Source of the DNA: Amarobacter sp964507025
Lineage (GTDB): Bacteria; Chloroflexota; Dehalococcoidia; Tepidiformales; Tepidiformaceae
Reading direction: 5' to 3'
Assembly: GCA_964507025.1 (NCBI GenBank)
Contig: CAZDOK010000007.1
Location: 62,001 to 126,000 of the forward strand
Length of the DNA stretch: 64,000 nucleotides
Shown here piece after piece: positions 40,350 through 50,135 of the stretch. Numbering within the stretch: the first letter of the stretch is position 1; each line of letters starts with the position of its first letter. The notes under the pieces are model-generated. The model was not told the origin of the DNA. It saw nothing but the letters and a program-made list of their open reading frames with translations, and searched no databases. The translations under genes and the position numbers were made by a program.

Positions 40350-42542
40350 CTACTTGCCGCCGGCAGCAGGCAGCTGGGCGGCCGGACCGTGCTCCGAGGG
40401 GCCCTCGATGTGGAGGTTCGGCAGGATGCGGTCGAGCCAGCGTGGCATCCACCAGTTCGCCTCCCGCAGGAGCTCCATGGTCGATGGCACGAGGAAGAGG
40501 CGGACGATGGTGGCATCGACGAAGATGGCAGTGGCGAGGCCGATGCCGAACTGCTTGATGATGCGATCGGGGCCGAGTACGAATGACAGGAAGACGGTGA
40601 CCATGATGGCCGCCGCGGCGGTGATGACCCGGGCGGTGGCGGTGAGGCCGTTGGCAACCGCGATCTCGGTGTTGCGCGTGAGGAGGTATTCCTCGCGGAT
40701 GCGGCTGATGAGGAAGACTTCGTAATCCATGGAGAGGCCGAAGAGGATGGCGAACATCATCATCGGCAGGAAGACTTCGACCGGGCCCTTATCGACGCCT
40801 ACGATGCCCGCGAACCAGCCCCACTGGAAGATGGCGACGATCACGCCATATGCGGCGCCGATGGAGAGCAGGTTCATGATCGCGGCCTTGATGGCGACCA
40901 CAACCGAGCGGAACACGGCGGTTAGGAGCAGAAAGCTCACGCCGATGACTCCCGCGAAGAGGAGGGGCATGCGCTCGCCGATGCGAGTGGCCGCATCGAC
41001 GTTACCTGCCGTGGCACCCGAGACGTAGTACTGCCCGCCGCCAGTATCGATGGCATCGAGGACGGTCCCGCGGAGGCGCTTGACGAGGTCGGTGGTTGCA
41101 TCGTCCTGGGGCTTGGTGGTTGGCATGATCGTGATGACCGCCGTATCGCCAGCCGGGTTCAGAACCGGCGGGAAGACCCGTGCGACCCCGGGCGTCGCTG
41201 CGACAGCTTCCTCGACGGCGGGAATGGAATCCTGGCCGCCCTCCGCGAAGTCGCCGACGATCACCAGCGGGCCGTTGAAGCCCGGGCCGAAGCCCTTCGC
41301 GAGCAGGTCGTAGGCGCGGCGGCTCTGGAGGTGGGGGCTTCCGTTGCCCGCATCGGTGAAGCCAAGGTCCATGGAGAGGATGGGGACGGAGAGGCCGAGC
41401 AGGAGTGCCGATGAGGAGACGGCGTAGAGCAGCGGGCGACGCTGGATCGCCCGGCTGAGGCGGAACCAGATACTCGATTCGTCGACGCCTTCGGTCTGGT
41501 GGAGGAACGGCACCTTCAGGCTGTCGATGCGGTGGCCCACCAGCGAGAGGGCCGCGGGCGTGATGGTGAGGGCCACGACCACGGCCAGGAGGACCACGAT
41601 GGCGCCCGCGGTGCCGAGCATGGCGACGAAGGGAAGGCCCATGACGAAGAGGCCCATGAAGGCGAGGGCAACCACCGCGCCAGCGAAGATGACCGCCCGG
41701 CCCGCGGTAGTGACGGCAATGACAACCGAGTCCTCGACGGAGCGGCCGGCGTGGAGCCCTTCGCGAAACCGGGTGACCACGAGAAGGCTGTAGTCGATCC
41801 CGACGCCAATGCCGATCATCGCGGCGAACTGGGTGCTGAAATCGGGAAAGCCGAACCAGCGGGAGAGGATGCCGAGCATGGCAAAGCCCGCGCCGAGCCC
41901 GAAGAGCGCGGCGGCGATGGGCAGCCCCATGGCGACAACCGACCCAAAGGCGATGAGCAGGATGAACACGGCGGCGATGAGCCCGTAGATCTCAGAACCG
42001 ATTTCGGGCTGCTCGTTGAACTCGATCAGGCGTCCTCCCGCTACGGCTGTCAGAGCCGGGGTCGAATGCTCTTCGACCGTGCTCAGGATGCCCTCGACCG
42101 TGGAGCGCGGCACTTCTCGGACGGTGAGGTCGAAATGCACGACCGCGCGGGCAATGGTGCCATCGGGGGAGATGTACCCAGGGCCCTCAAAGGGGGATTC
42201 GATGTCCGCCACATCCGGCAGCGCAGCAACCTTCGTGAGGGCGGCATCGATCTCGCCTCGTGCGTTTTCGACCCCGGCGGGCGCCTCGAAGACGATGACC
42301 GCCTCGCCGCCAGCACGGGAAGGGAAGCGGCTTTCCAGGAGGTCGAACGCGCGCTGAGATTCGGAGCCCGGGAGGCTGAACTCGGTCGAAAACTCGCCTC
42401 CGAACCGGGCGAGCCCCCCAACCAGGGCGGCAAGGGCCACGATCCAGGAGACAATGACCCATCCGCGATGGCGATGCGTGAACCGGGCCCAGGTTGCGAG
42501 CGGAGAACGCTGTCCATTCAACTGAGCCACGTCGTACATCAC
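40350..42542 (-). CDS. MMPL-family RND transporter
   Basis: 730 residues with the duplicated RND topology: one helix, a large external loop (about 60-190), five helices, then the same again. MMPL signatures are visible in IGIGVGIDYSLLVVTRFREG and FGLSMDYEVFLISRIREEYL (the GxDY proton-relay segments). It exports lipids or hydrophobic compounds using the proton gradient. GGAGGGG lies just before the ATG. It faces the MoxR operon and is not in an obvious unit with the ACAD-like gene. Confidence 0.92.
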   Translation of the reverse strand: MMYDVAQLNGQRSPLATWARFTHRHRGWVIVSWIVALAALVGGLARFGGEFSTEFSLPGSESQRAFDLLESRFPSRAGGEAVIVFEAPAGVENARGEIDAALTKVAALPDVADIESPFEGPGYISPDGTIARAVVHFDLTVREVPRSTVEGILSTVEEHSTPALTAVAGGRLIEFNEQPEIGSEIYGLIAAVFILLIAFGSVVAMGLPIAAALFGLGAGFAMLGILSRWFGFPDFSTQFAAMIGIGVGIDYSLLVVTRFREGLHAGRSVEDSVVIAVTTAGRAVIFAGAVVALAFMGLFVMGLPFVAMLGTAGAIVVLLAVVVALTITPAALSLVGHRIDSLKVPFLHQTEGVDESSIWFRLSRAIQRRPLLYAVSSSALLLGLSVPILSMDLGFTDAGNGSPHLQSRRAYDLLAKGFGPGFNGPLVIVGDFAEGGQDSIPAVEEAVAATPGVARVFPPVLNPAGDTAVITIMPTTKPQDDATTDLVKRLRGTVLDAIDTGGGQYYVSGATAGNVDAATRIGERMPLLFAGVIGVSFLLLTAVFRSVVVAIKAAIMNLLSIGAAYGVIVAIFQWGWFAGIVGVDKGPVEVFLPMMMFAILFGLSMDYEVFLISRIREEYLLTRNTEIAVANGLTATARVITAAAAIMVTVFLSFVLGPDRIIKQFGIGLATAIFVDATIVRLFLVPSTMELLREANWWMPRWLDRILPNLHIEGPSEHGPAAQLPAAGGK

Positions 42543-42774
42543 CCCTCCGGATCGACTTTGTGAAAGCCTGAACTAATCCACCTTACGAGACGATCGGGAG
42601 AATGCGCATCACCTGTAGGGCGTGTTCTGGTGAACGCCCGGGAAAGAAGGTGCTGAATGGTGGCTTAACCGGGCCGGAATTGGAGATTGCTATACTTCCC
42701 GAATCTGACACGGGACTGCCGGGACATGCGACTGGCGTGGCGGCGGGGTCCGGGTCTGACTGGGAGACGGCTTC
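42543..42774. other. Intergenic region between MMPL and MoxR genes
   Basis: A divergent promoter region. TATACT at 42691-42696 is a likely -10 for the moxR operon, with TTAACC 20 bp upstream as a weak -35, giving a leader of about 70 nt. No convincing gene or structured RNA is seen. Confidence 0.5.
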
Positions 42775-43725
42775 GTGGAAGACCCGAAGATAGTAGCCGA
42801 GCGGATTATTGCGAACGTCGAGCATGTGATTGTCGGGAAGTCGCGGGAGCTGCGGCTGGCAGTGACGGCGCTGCTCTGCGGCGGACACATGCTCATCGAG
42901 GACGTGCCGGGCGTGGGCAAGACCATGCTGGCCAGGGCAATCGCGGTCTCGACCGGGTGTTCTTTCCGGCGGATTCAGTTCACGCCCGACCTGCTGCCCA
43001 GCGATGTGACCGGCGTTTCGATCTACAACCAGAAGACCGGCGACTTCGAGTTCCGGGCGGGCCCGATCCTTGCCCAGGTCGTGCTGGCCGACGAAGTGAA
43101 CCGGGCGACCCCAAAGACGCAGTCCGCCCTGCTGGAGGCGATGGAGGAACGGCAGGTCACGGTAGATGGCGTCACCCACAAGATGCCCGCGCCTTTCATG
43201 GTCCTCGCGACCCAGAACCCGATCGAGTACGAGGGCACCTTCCCTCTTCCCGAGGCGCAGCTCGACCGCTTCCTGATCCGCATCTACCTCGGCTACCCGA
43301 GCCCGACCGACGAAGTCCTGGTGCTCGACCAGCAGCAGACGCAACACCCGATCGAGTCGCTCCAGCAGGTGACCGACGCCAACGAGATCCTGCAGCTCCA
43401 GAAGGCCGTCAAGGAGATCTACGTCGACCCGCTCATCAAGCAATACATCGTCCAGCTTTCGAACGCGACACGGGAGCACGAAGCGGTGTACCTGGGGGCA
43501 AGCCCGCGTGGATCGCTGTCCCTGTTCCGCACTGCGCAGGCAAAGGCGCTCCTCGAAGGGCGGGACTTCGTGACGCCGGATGACGTCAAGGAGCTGGCGC
43601 TGTTCACGCTGGCGCACCGCGTGATTGTGAGCCCGGGTGCCAAGGTGAAGGGCATGACGCAGGCGGACGTCATCGCGCAGTGTCTGCAGCGCGTGCCGGT
43701 GCCCGGCGCGCGGGCGCGCGTCTAG
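42775..43725 (+). CDS. MoxR-family AAA ATPase
   Basis: A 316-residue AAA+ ATPase. Walker A is DVPGVGKTMLA (about 42-52), Walker B is VVLADEVNRATPKTQSALLEA, sensor 1 lies around VLATQNPIEYEGTFPLPEAQ, and a C-terminal lid contains SPRGSLSLFRTAQ. MoxR proteins act with DUF58 and von Willebrand or transglutaminase proteins to mature or assemble other proteins. The next two genes are exactly a DUF58 and a transglutaminase-like protein. The start is a GTG. Confidence 0.93.
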   Translation: MEDPKIVAERIIANVEHVIVGKSRELRLAVTALLCGGHMLIEDVPGVGKTMLARAIAVSTGCSFRRIQFTPDLLPSDVTGVSIYNQKTGDFEFRAGPILAQVVLADEVNRATPKTQSALLEAMEERQVTVDGVTHKMPAPFMVLATQNPIEYEGTFPLPEAQLDRFLIRIYLGYPSPTDEVLVLDQQQTQHPIESLQQVTDANEILQLQKAVKEIYVDPLIKQYIVQLSNATREHEAVYLGASPRGSLSLFRTAQAKALLEGRDFVTPDDVKELALFTLAHRVIVSPGAKVKGMTQADVIAQCLQRVPVPGARARV

Positions 43726-43736
43726 GCAGCCCGGCG

Positions 43737-44987
43737 ATGAAGCAGGCGGTGCGGTCGCTTTTCGGGCCCGAGCGGCGGACGCTGACGCTCGTCCTGCTCA
43801 TCCTGCTGACCTGTGTGTTCGTGGCCTATGGCACGGGCTTCTGGCTGCTCTTCCGCCTCGTGTACATCATCGCCATGGCGGTGCCAGCTGCCTGGCTGCT
43901 GGTCTGGTGGAACACGCGCGACATCGAAGCGGAAGTGGACCGGAAAACGGCCCGGGCGCAAGTGGGCCAGGAGGCCCAGGAAGTGATCGAGGTCCGGAAC
44001 AAATCGTTCCTGCCGAAGGTCTGGTTGGAAGTGGAAGACCCGAGCGACCTGCCCGGCCACCGTTCGAAGCGGGTGGTGATTGTTCCGCCGCGGCGGAGCC
44101 GGAACTGGGTGGTGAACACGCCGCTGCGGCGGCGCGGCCTGTTCGACTGGGGGCCGCTGCGATTGACGGCGGTCGACCCGTTCGGGCTCTTCCGGCGAGT
44201 GCGCGAGATCGGGGGCCAGCAGCAAATCCTGGTGTACCCCCAGGTGGTGGACCTGCCGCACTTCCAGGCGCCACCGGCGAACCTCCCCGGCGAGGGACGG
44301 TTCCGCAAGCGGACGCACTACATCACGCCGAACGCGGCGGGCATCCGCGAGTATGCACCGGGCGACGCCTTCAACCGCATCCACTGGCGGAGCACCGCTC
44401 GCACCGGCGAATTGATGGTGAAGACGTTCGAGCTCGACCCCGCGAGCGACATCTGGGTAATCCTGGATCTCGAGCGCCGGGTGAACGCCGGGCGGGACGA
44501 GGAGAGCACCGAGGAGTACGGCGTGCGAATCGCGGCGAGCGTGGCACGCCACTACATCGTGAACAACCGGCCCGTTGGGCTGATGAGCTTCGGGCGCGAC
44601 CTCCGCGTGCTGGAGCCAGAACGCGGCCAGCAGCAGCTCACGCGAATCCTGGAAACGCTGGCCACCGCCTATGCGATTGGCGATGCGCCATTGGGCAGCC
44701 TGTTGATGGAAGAGCAGCGGCGCTTCGGGCGGCACACGACACTCGTCGTGGTCACGTCCGCGACCGACGATCACTGGCTGACGGCCATCCAATCGCTCAC
44801 TCAGCGTGGGGTGCGCGCGGCAGTAGTGCTGATGGACCCCTCGACGTTTGGGAGCGAGCGTTCGCCGCTGCTGATGTACGGCCAACTGACGGCGAGCGAC
44901 ATCATGACTTATGTTGTTCGTAAGGGTGACGACCTCGGACTGGCACTGAGCCCAACCGCTACGGGAGCAGGCGCATGGCAAGCATAA
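43737..44987 (+). CDS. DUF58-domain protein
   Basis: 416 residues. Two N-terminal membrane helices (about 10-55) precede a beta region and the DUF58 core: IREYAPGDAFNRIHWRSTAR and GELMVKTFELDPASDIWVIL, with a vWA-like fold (RVNAGRDEESTEE then VGLMSFGRD). DUF58 proteins accompany MoxR ATPases and transglutaminase-like membrane proteins. The ATG at 43737 lies 11 nt after moxR. The 3' end overlaps the next gene by 13 nt, so all three are co-translated. Confidence 0.9.
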   Translation: MKQAVRSLFGPERRTLTLVLLILLTCVFVAYGTGFWLLFRLVYIIAMAVPAAWLLVWWNTRDIEAEVDRKTARAQVGQEAQEVIEVRNKSFLPKVWLEVEDPSDLPGHRSKRVVIVPPRRSRNWVVNTPLRRRGLFDWGPLRLTAVDPFGLFRRVREIGGQQQILVYPQVVDLPHFQAPPANLPGEGRFRKRTHYITPNAAGIREYAPGDAFNRIHWRSTARTGELMVKTFELDPASDIWVILDLERRVNAGRDEESTEEYGVRIAASVARHYIVNNRPVGLMSFGRDLRVLEPERGQQQLTRILETLATAYAIGDAPLGSLLMEEQRRFGRHTTLVVVTSATDDHWLTAIQSLTQRGVRAAVVLMDPSTFGSERSPLLMYGQLTASDIMTYVVRKGDDLGLALSPTATGAGAWQA

Positions 44988-47278
44988 ACCCACCGCTGGA
45001 ACGCTCGGCCGGGCGGCGCGTGAGCATGGCGGCGCTCCAGGCGCCACGGTTGGTGATGAGCTGGGAGGACTGGCTCACGTTCGCGGCCGCGGTGATCACC
45101 TTCGTGAGCGTCGCCGTCTCGCTGGAGCAGGCAAACTGGGTCGACGACATGCCCCCGTTCGTCCCCACGGCGGTCCTGGGTCTGCTCATCGGCATGTTCG
45201 CGGCCCGCGTCAAGTTCTATGCGGCGGCTATCCACCCGATCGGGCTGGCGCTGGGGGCGGTCATCGTGGTGCTGGTTGCGCAGAGCTACGCCGATGGTGC
45301 GGGCCTGTCCGACCGGCTGGCCGACTTCCGGATCCGGATGCAGGAGTGGTGGGCAGTGGTCCGGGCGGGCGACATCAGCAACGACAACCTGCCGTTCGTG
45401 ACCCTGGTACAGGCGTTGATCTTCCTTGCGACGTACTTCGCGGCGTGGTGCCTCTACCGCTGGCAGAACGCGTGGCTTGCGGTGATTCCGAGCGGCGTGA
45501 TCCTGCTCACGAACATCAGCTTCCTCTCGAGCCAGCCCAGTGGCGCATTCGTGGTGTTCCTCTTCGGCGCCATCGTTCTCGTCGGCCGGTTGCACCTGCA
45601 GAAGAATCAGACGCTGTGGAAGCGCGAGGGCATCGAGTACCCAGACTTCATCAGTGTGAGTGCTATCCAACTGACGGTGACCCTCGCCGCCGGGCTGATC
45701 ATCGCGGCGTGGTGGCTGCCGCTCGGCGACCAGGCGAAGGCGGCCGAGCGGGTGTTCGATGCCATCGCGAGGCCGGTCACGAACCAGTCGGATTCGCTTG
45801 TGCGGCTCTTCCACAACATCGACTCGCGGAAGGGCGCGAACCTGCATTCGTTTGGCAACACGCTCCCCATCCAGGGCAAAGTTACCCTGGGGACGAAGGA
45901 ACTGTTCGAGATCCAGAGCCCCGATGCCGGCCTCATCCGCGCGACCAGTTATGACGTGTACACGGGTAATGGTTGGAAGCAGGGGAAACGCGACACCCAG
46001 CGGGTGGACGCCTCGGCGAGCGGCGTCGACGAACAGGAGGCTACGTACGAGTCGCGCGATGTCTCGATCCTGCGAGTGAAGCTGCTGGATTCGGAGAGCA
46101 CGTTGCTCAGCCCCGGGTCACCGATCGCCGCCAACATCGACACGACGATCGAGACGCCGCGCGGGTACGACGGTGACATCGAGGAGATGCGGAGCCGGCG
46201 GGGGCTGAACAAGGGCGACACGTACAACACGATCGGCACGCGCAGCCGGGCGAACCTCATCCAGCTGTTGGGGGCGGGCACCGACTATCCCGACTGGGTA
46301 TCGGGGCGCTACCTGCAACTTCCCGATACCCTGCCTGATCGCGTGGGCGAGGAGGCCGCGCGGGTCATTCGCGAGGCGAACGCCGCGACTCCGTACGAGG
46401 CCGCCAAGGCGCTCGAGGCGTACCTGCGAACGTTCCCCTACGACCTCAACGTGCAATCGCCGCCACCGGGCCGCGATGCGGTGGACTTCTTCCTCTTCGA
46501 ACTGAAGCGCGGGTATTTCGACTACCAGTCGACGGCCCTGGTGGTGATGTTGCGTTCGCAGGGCATCCCCGCGCGGCTGGCTGTTGGCTACGTGCTGGAC
46601 CCGGGCACCGGGGACGAGACCACGTACACCGTGCGCAAGGACAACGCCTACAGCTGGGTGGAAGTGTTCTTCCCGCGGCTAGGCTGGATCGACTTCAACC
46701 CGACCGCCGACCGGCCCGAGGGCGGGGTGGGCGGGCTCGGATCGCTCGACCTCATCCCACAGGATGAGCCGTTCATCTCGCCGGACCTGGGCGACTTCTT
46801 CGGCGAGGACATCATCCCCGAGGACATTCCGGGCCCGGTCACCGATGCCCTGACGGAGACTCCGGTGGTGAACGAGCAGTTCAACTGGATGGTCGTGTGG
46901 CTGCTGGCGGGCGTGCTGGCCGTCATCGCGGCCGGTGGCCTGGGCGCGCGGTTCGCGTGGAACTGGGGCATGGGCGGGCTCGAGGGTCGCGCGCGCATGT
47001 GGGCCAAGACCCAGCGCCTCGCGGGCTGGGTCGGGCTCGGCAGCGGCCGGGCCGAGACCCCGCGTGAATGGTCGCGCCGGATGGGCCGCGCCATCGAGCG
47101 CGAGACGGAAGCAGTGACGCTCTCCGACGCCTTCGAGGAGGCGCGCTATGGCAGACCTGACCTGCAGCGGATCGACGATGAGGACGCTTCGAAGTCGTAC
47201 GAGAGCCTGCGGGGCGCCCTGTTTGCGAAGCTGATGCGCCGCAAGCAGCGCCCGCCACGGGCGAAGAAGCAACCGTGA
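44975..47278 (+). CDS. DUF3488/transglutaminase-like membrane protein with replaced catalytic triad
   Basis: 767 residues. The N-terminal DUF3488 region has about six membrane helices (to about 255), then an extracytoplasmic transglutaminase-like domain (about 450-570), one more helix (about 640-660) and a cytoplasmic DUF4129-like tail. The catalytic positions are substituted: GYFDYQSTALVV where GYCExFAxA is usual (Cys to Phe), NAYSWVEVF where AHAWVEV is usual (His to Tyr), and WIDFNPT where FDPT is usual (Asp to Asn). It is therefore probably non-catalytic and structural or binding. It is the last gene of the MoxR-DUF58 unit. Confidence 0.9.
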   Translation: MASINPPLERSAGRRVSMAALQAPRLVMSWEDWLTFAAAVITFVSVAVSLEQANWVDDMPPFVPTAVLGLLIGMFAARVKFYAAAIHPIGLALGAVIVVLVAQSYADGAGLSDRLADFRIRMQEWWAVVRAGDISNDNLPFVTLVQALIFLATYFAAWCLYRWQNAWLAVIPSGVILLTNISFLSSQPSGAFVVFLFGAIVLVGRLHLQKNQTLWKREGIEYPDFISVSAIQLTVTLAAGLIIAAWWLPLGDQAKAAERVFDAIARPVTNQSDSLVRLFHNIDSRKGANLHSFGNTLPIQGKVTLGTKELFEIQSPDAGLIRATSYDVYTGNGWKQGKRDTQRVDASASGVDEQEATYESRDVSILRVKLLDSESTLLSPGSPIAANIDTTIETPRGYDGDIEEMRSRRGLNKGDTYNTIGTRSRANLIQLLGAGTDYPDWVSGRYLQLPDTLPDRVGEEAARVIREANAATPYEAAKALEAYLRTFPYDLNVQSPPPGRDAVDFFLFELKRGYFDYQSTALVVMLRSQGIPARLAVGYVLDPGTGDETTYTVRKDNAYSWVEVFFPRLGWIDFNPTADRPEGGVGGLGSLDLIPQDEPFISPDLGDFFGEDIIPEDIPGPVTDALTETPVVNEQFNWMVVWLLAGVLAVIAAGGLGARFAWNWGMGGLEGRARMWAKTQRLAGWVGLGSGRAETPREWSRRMGRAIERETEAVTLSDAFEEARYGRPDLQRIDDEDASKSYESLRGALFAKLMRRKQRPPRAKKQP

Positions 47279-47309
47279 CCGGCGGCCGCCTGGCACGTTG
47301 TCGTGTGAG

Positions 47310-47831
47310 ATGAGCGCATCACCGACGCTACACGTCACCGGGACTCGCCTGGGCTGGGCCGGAGTGGCTCTGACCGATGCCGGGATCCGTTTCGCAACGC
47401 TGTTCCACCGGAGGCGGGCGTCGGCCGAGGGTGAGCTGCGCGCGTGCGGGGCGGTGGATGGTGACCACCCCGCGGCAGAGCGGGCGCTCCAGCTGCTCCG
47501 GGACTACGCGGAGGGATTGGGCGCGCCGATCGAGGAGTTCCCGATCGACCTGCCCGAGTGCTCGGAACTCCAGCGCAAGGTATGGCTCGGGCTACGCGAG
47601 ATCCCGCGGGGCGAGACGCGGAGCTACGGCTGGCTGGCGCGCCGGGTCGGCGAGGGCCAGGCGCCGCGGGCGGTCGGGGCGGCGGTGGGGGCGAACCCGA
47701 TACCGCTCTGGCTCCCGTGCCACCGGGTCGTGGCCTCGGATGGCACACTGCACGGCTTCGGCGGCGGGCTGGCGATGAAGCAGGAACTCCTCGAACTCGA
47801 AGGCGCGCTGCCAAAGCGCATCCTGGGTTAA
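47310..47831 (+). CDS. ogt: Methylated-DNA-[protein]-cysteine S-methyltransferase
   Basis: 173 residues. The active-site motif is LPCHRVVASDG, with Cys about 136, preceded by the HTH RGETRSYGWLARRVGEGQAP and GAAVGANPIPLW. It removes O6-alkyl groups from guanine by irreversible transfer to Cys. The N-terminal domain is short and lacks the Ada regulatory part. The ATG at 47310 is chosen over an upstream TTG. It starts 31 nt after the transglutaminase-like gene and may be read through from it. Confidence 0.92.
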   Translation: MSASPTLHVTGTRLGWAGVALTDAGIRFATLFHRRRASAEGELRACGAVDGDHPAAERALQLLRDYAEGLGAPIEEFPIDLPECSELQRKVWLGLREIPRGETRSYGWLARRVGEGQAPRAVGAAVGANPIPLWLPCHRVVASDGTLHGFGGGLAMKQELLELEGALPKRILG

Positions 47832-47848
47832 CCCGACCGGCCGGCGCC

Positions 47849-48646
47849 CTACCTGCCGGTGAAGCGCGGCTCGCGGCGCTCGATGAACGAAAGCCGGCCT
47901 TCCTTCGCGTCCTCGGTGCCCTGGGTAACCTGCTGGAGGAATTGCTCGTGCTCGGTCTGGGTCACCAGGTCTCGATTCGCCCCTTCGTGGACGAGCCGTT
48001 TGGCGATCTCGATGGCGATGGAGGGTCCGTGGGCGATCGCGCTGGCGAGCGCGGTGGTGTGGTCGATCAGCGAGGCGTCGGGCACCACCTCGGTCGCGAG
48101 GCCGATGGCCTTTGCATCTTCGGCGCCGACCATCTTGCCCGTCCAGAGCATCAGCAGCGCCTGGTCGGTGCCGATCAGGCGCGGAAGGAACCAGGTGGCG
48201 CCGGTATCGGGGCTGATGCCGCGCTTCACGAAGATCGCGCTGAAGCGGGCCGACTGCGCCGCGATGCGGATATCGGCGGCGAGTGCGAGCGAGAGGCCCG
48301 CGCCAACCGCCACGCCGTTGACGGCGGCGATGACCGGCTTGCGGCTGCGGTGCACGCGCTCGGGGCCGAGGTAGCGCGTGCGCTGGAGTGCGGCCCGGCC
48401 CTCGATGGGGCGGGGAAACTGGGGAGCGCCAGGGTCGGCGGTGAGGTCGGTGCCTGCACAGAAGCCGCGGCCGGCGCCCGTGATCACGACGCAGCGGACA
48501 TCATCGTCGCCATCGGCGAGGTCGATGGCGGTTTCGATCTCGGCCCAGGACGACCACGTCACGGCATTCAGCTTCTCCGGGCGGTTCAGGGTGATCCAGG
48601 CGGTGTTGTCCTTCACCTCGTAGAGCAGGTCGGTGAACTGGGGCAT
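47849..48646 (-). CDS. Enoyl-CoA hydratase/isomerase family (PaaG-like)
   Basis: A 265-residue crotonase with oxyanion-hole segments GRGFCAGTDLTADP and NGVAVGAGLSLALAADIRIA. The catalytic position reads ISPDTGATW (Asp) and the first Glu is absent, as in PaaG isomerases and as in the crotonase at 15168. GGAG lies 7-8 nt before the ATG at 48646, and the longer frame upstream is unsupported. It lies 88 nt after the thiolase gene on the same strand, a beta-oxidation-like pair. Confidence 0.88.
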   Translation of the reverse strand: MPQFTDLLYEVKDNTAWITLNRPEKLNAVTWSSWAEIETAIDLADGDDDVRCVVITGAGRGFCAGTDLTADPGAPQFPRPIEGRAALQRTRYLGPERVHRSRKPVIAAVNGVAVGAGLSLALAADIRIAAQSARFSAIFVKRGISPDTGATWFLPRLIGTDQALLMLWTGKMVGAEDAKAIGLATEVVPDASLIDHTTALASAIAHGPSIAIEIAKRLVHEGANRDLVTQTEHEQFLQQVTQGTEDAKEGRLSFIERREPRFTGR

Positions 48647-48734
48647 GGTGGTTCTCCTGTTCGAACGAAGCCGCCCGGCACGCGGGTGCGCGGGCGGCAA
48701 GTGGTAACACTGGCAGCGACGCCGAACGCGGCGT

Positions 48735-49964
48735 TCAGATCCGTTCGATGATGGTGGCGGTGGCCATGCCCCCGCCGGTGCACATGGTGATGAGTGCGGT
48801 GGACTTGTTGCGGCGTTCCAGCTCGTCGAGGGCGGTCTGGATAAGCATGCCGCCGGTCGCCCCGATGGGGTGGCCCAGGGCGATGGCGCCACCGTTGACG
48901 TTCATCCGGTCGCCGTCGAGATCCATCTCGCGCTGGAATTTGAGGACGACCGAGGCGAAGGCCTCGTTGACCTCGAAGAGGTCGATGTCTTCCTTGCGCA
49001 TGCCGGCCTTCTTGAGCGCGATGCGGGTCGCCGGCGCTGGTGCGGTGAGCATGATGACCGGTTCGGCTCCCGCGACAGCGGTCTGGACCACGCGGGCGCG
49101 CGGCTTGAGCCCGTGGGCCTTCGCGTAGTCGGGCGATGCGAGCAGCAGCGCGCTCGCGCCATCGACAACGCCGGAAGAGTTCCCGGCGTGGTGCACGTGG
49201 TTGACTTCCTTGACCTGCGGATACACCGCCTTGCAGATCTCGTCGTACGTGCGGGTGTCGTTCGGCGGGTTCATGATTCCCATCTTCGCGAACGACGGGT
49301 TGAGGCCCGCGATCGACTCCAGGGTGGTGCCGGGACGGGGGTGCTCGTCGTGGTCGAGGGCGAGGGTGCCATCGTCGTTGGAGATGGGCACGACGCTGCG
49401 CTTGAAGCGGCCCGCATCGATGGCCTCGGCGGCACGGCGCTGGCTCTCGACGGCGAGGCGGTCGCAATCCTCCCGGCTGAAACCTTCGAGCGTGGCGATG
49501 AGGTCTGCGGAGATGCCCTGGGGAATCAGGGGGTACTGGGCGTAGAGGTGCGCGTTGTTGGCGGTGAATCCATCGACGCTCATCGGTGCCGGGCGCGACA
49601 TCGACTCGACTCCCCCGGCGACGAGGAGGTCGTTCATGCCGGCCATGATGTTCATGGCGGCCATGTTCACCGCCTGCTGGCCAGAACCGCAGAAGCGGTG
49701 CAGCGTGACGCCCGGGACGGTGACCGGCCAGCCAGCATCGAGGGTGGCCATGCGGGCGATGTCCATCGAGTGGTCGCCGACGCCCGAGTTGTTGCCCATG
49801 ATGACGTCCTCGACATCGGCCGGGTCGAACCCGGCGTGGTCCTTCAAGGCGTTGAGGACCTGGGCGAGGATGCGCTGGGGGTGAATGTGGGTGAGGCTGC
49901 CCACTCCGGGCTTGCCACCACCACGGGGCGAACGAACGCCTTCGATGATCCAGGCTTCAGGCAT
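48735..49964 (-). CDS. Acetyl-CoA acetyltransferase (thiolase)
   Basis: 409 residues. The acyl-accepting Cys is in HRFCGSGQQAVNMA (about residue 88). The C-terminal motifs are VNEAFAS, GGAIALGHPIGATG (His) and MCTGGGMATATIIERI with the second Cys. It splits or forms 3-oxoacyl-CoA with CoA. It is probably degradative, given the crotonase next to it. The ATG at 49964 is preceded by GGAG about 8 nt upstream. Fatty-acid or aromatic breakdown are both possible. Confidence 0.92.
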   Translation of the reverse strand: MPEAWIIEGVRSPRGGGKPGVGSLTHIHPQRILAQVLNALKDHAGFDPADVEDVIMGNNSGVGDHSMDIARMATLDAGWPVTVPGVTLHRFCGSGQQAVNMAAMNIMAGMNDLLVAGGVESMSRPAPMSVDGFTANNAHLYAQYPLIPQGISADLIATLEGFSREDCDRLAVESQRRAAEAIDAGRFKRSVVPISNDDGTLALDHDEHPRPGTTLESIAGLNPSFAKMGIMNPPNDTRTYDEICKAVYPQVKEVNHVHHAGNSSGVVDGASALLLASPDYAKAHGLKPRARVVQTAVAGAEPVIMLTAPAPATRIALKKAGMRKEDIDLFEVNEAFASVVLKFQREMDLDGDRMNVNGGAIALGHPIGATGGMLIQTALDELERRNKSTALITMCTGGGMATATIIERI

Positions 49965-50135
49965 GAGGTTGCTCCAGTAGCTCGAGTGCTTGGGTGCGGG
50001 AGGAGCCGCGAAGGAAGGTTACGGCAGTTCGGGGCGGCTTGTCGCGGTACTCCGGGGAGGCGGCGGTGCCGGTGCGGCGCATACCGTGAGCTCGCCCTGC
50101 GGCCAGGCGTCGCGAGGCATCTCCGAGCGGCCGGC

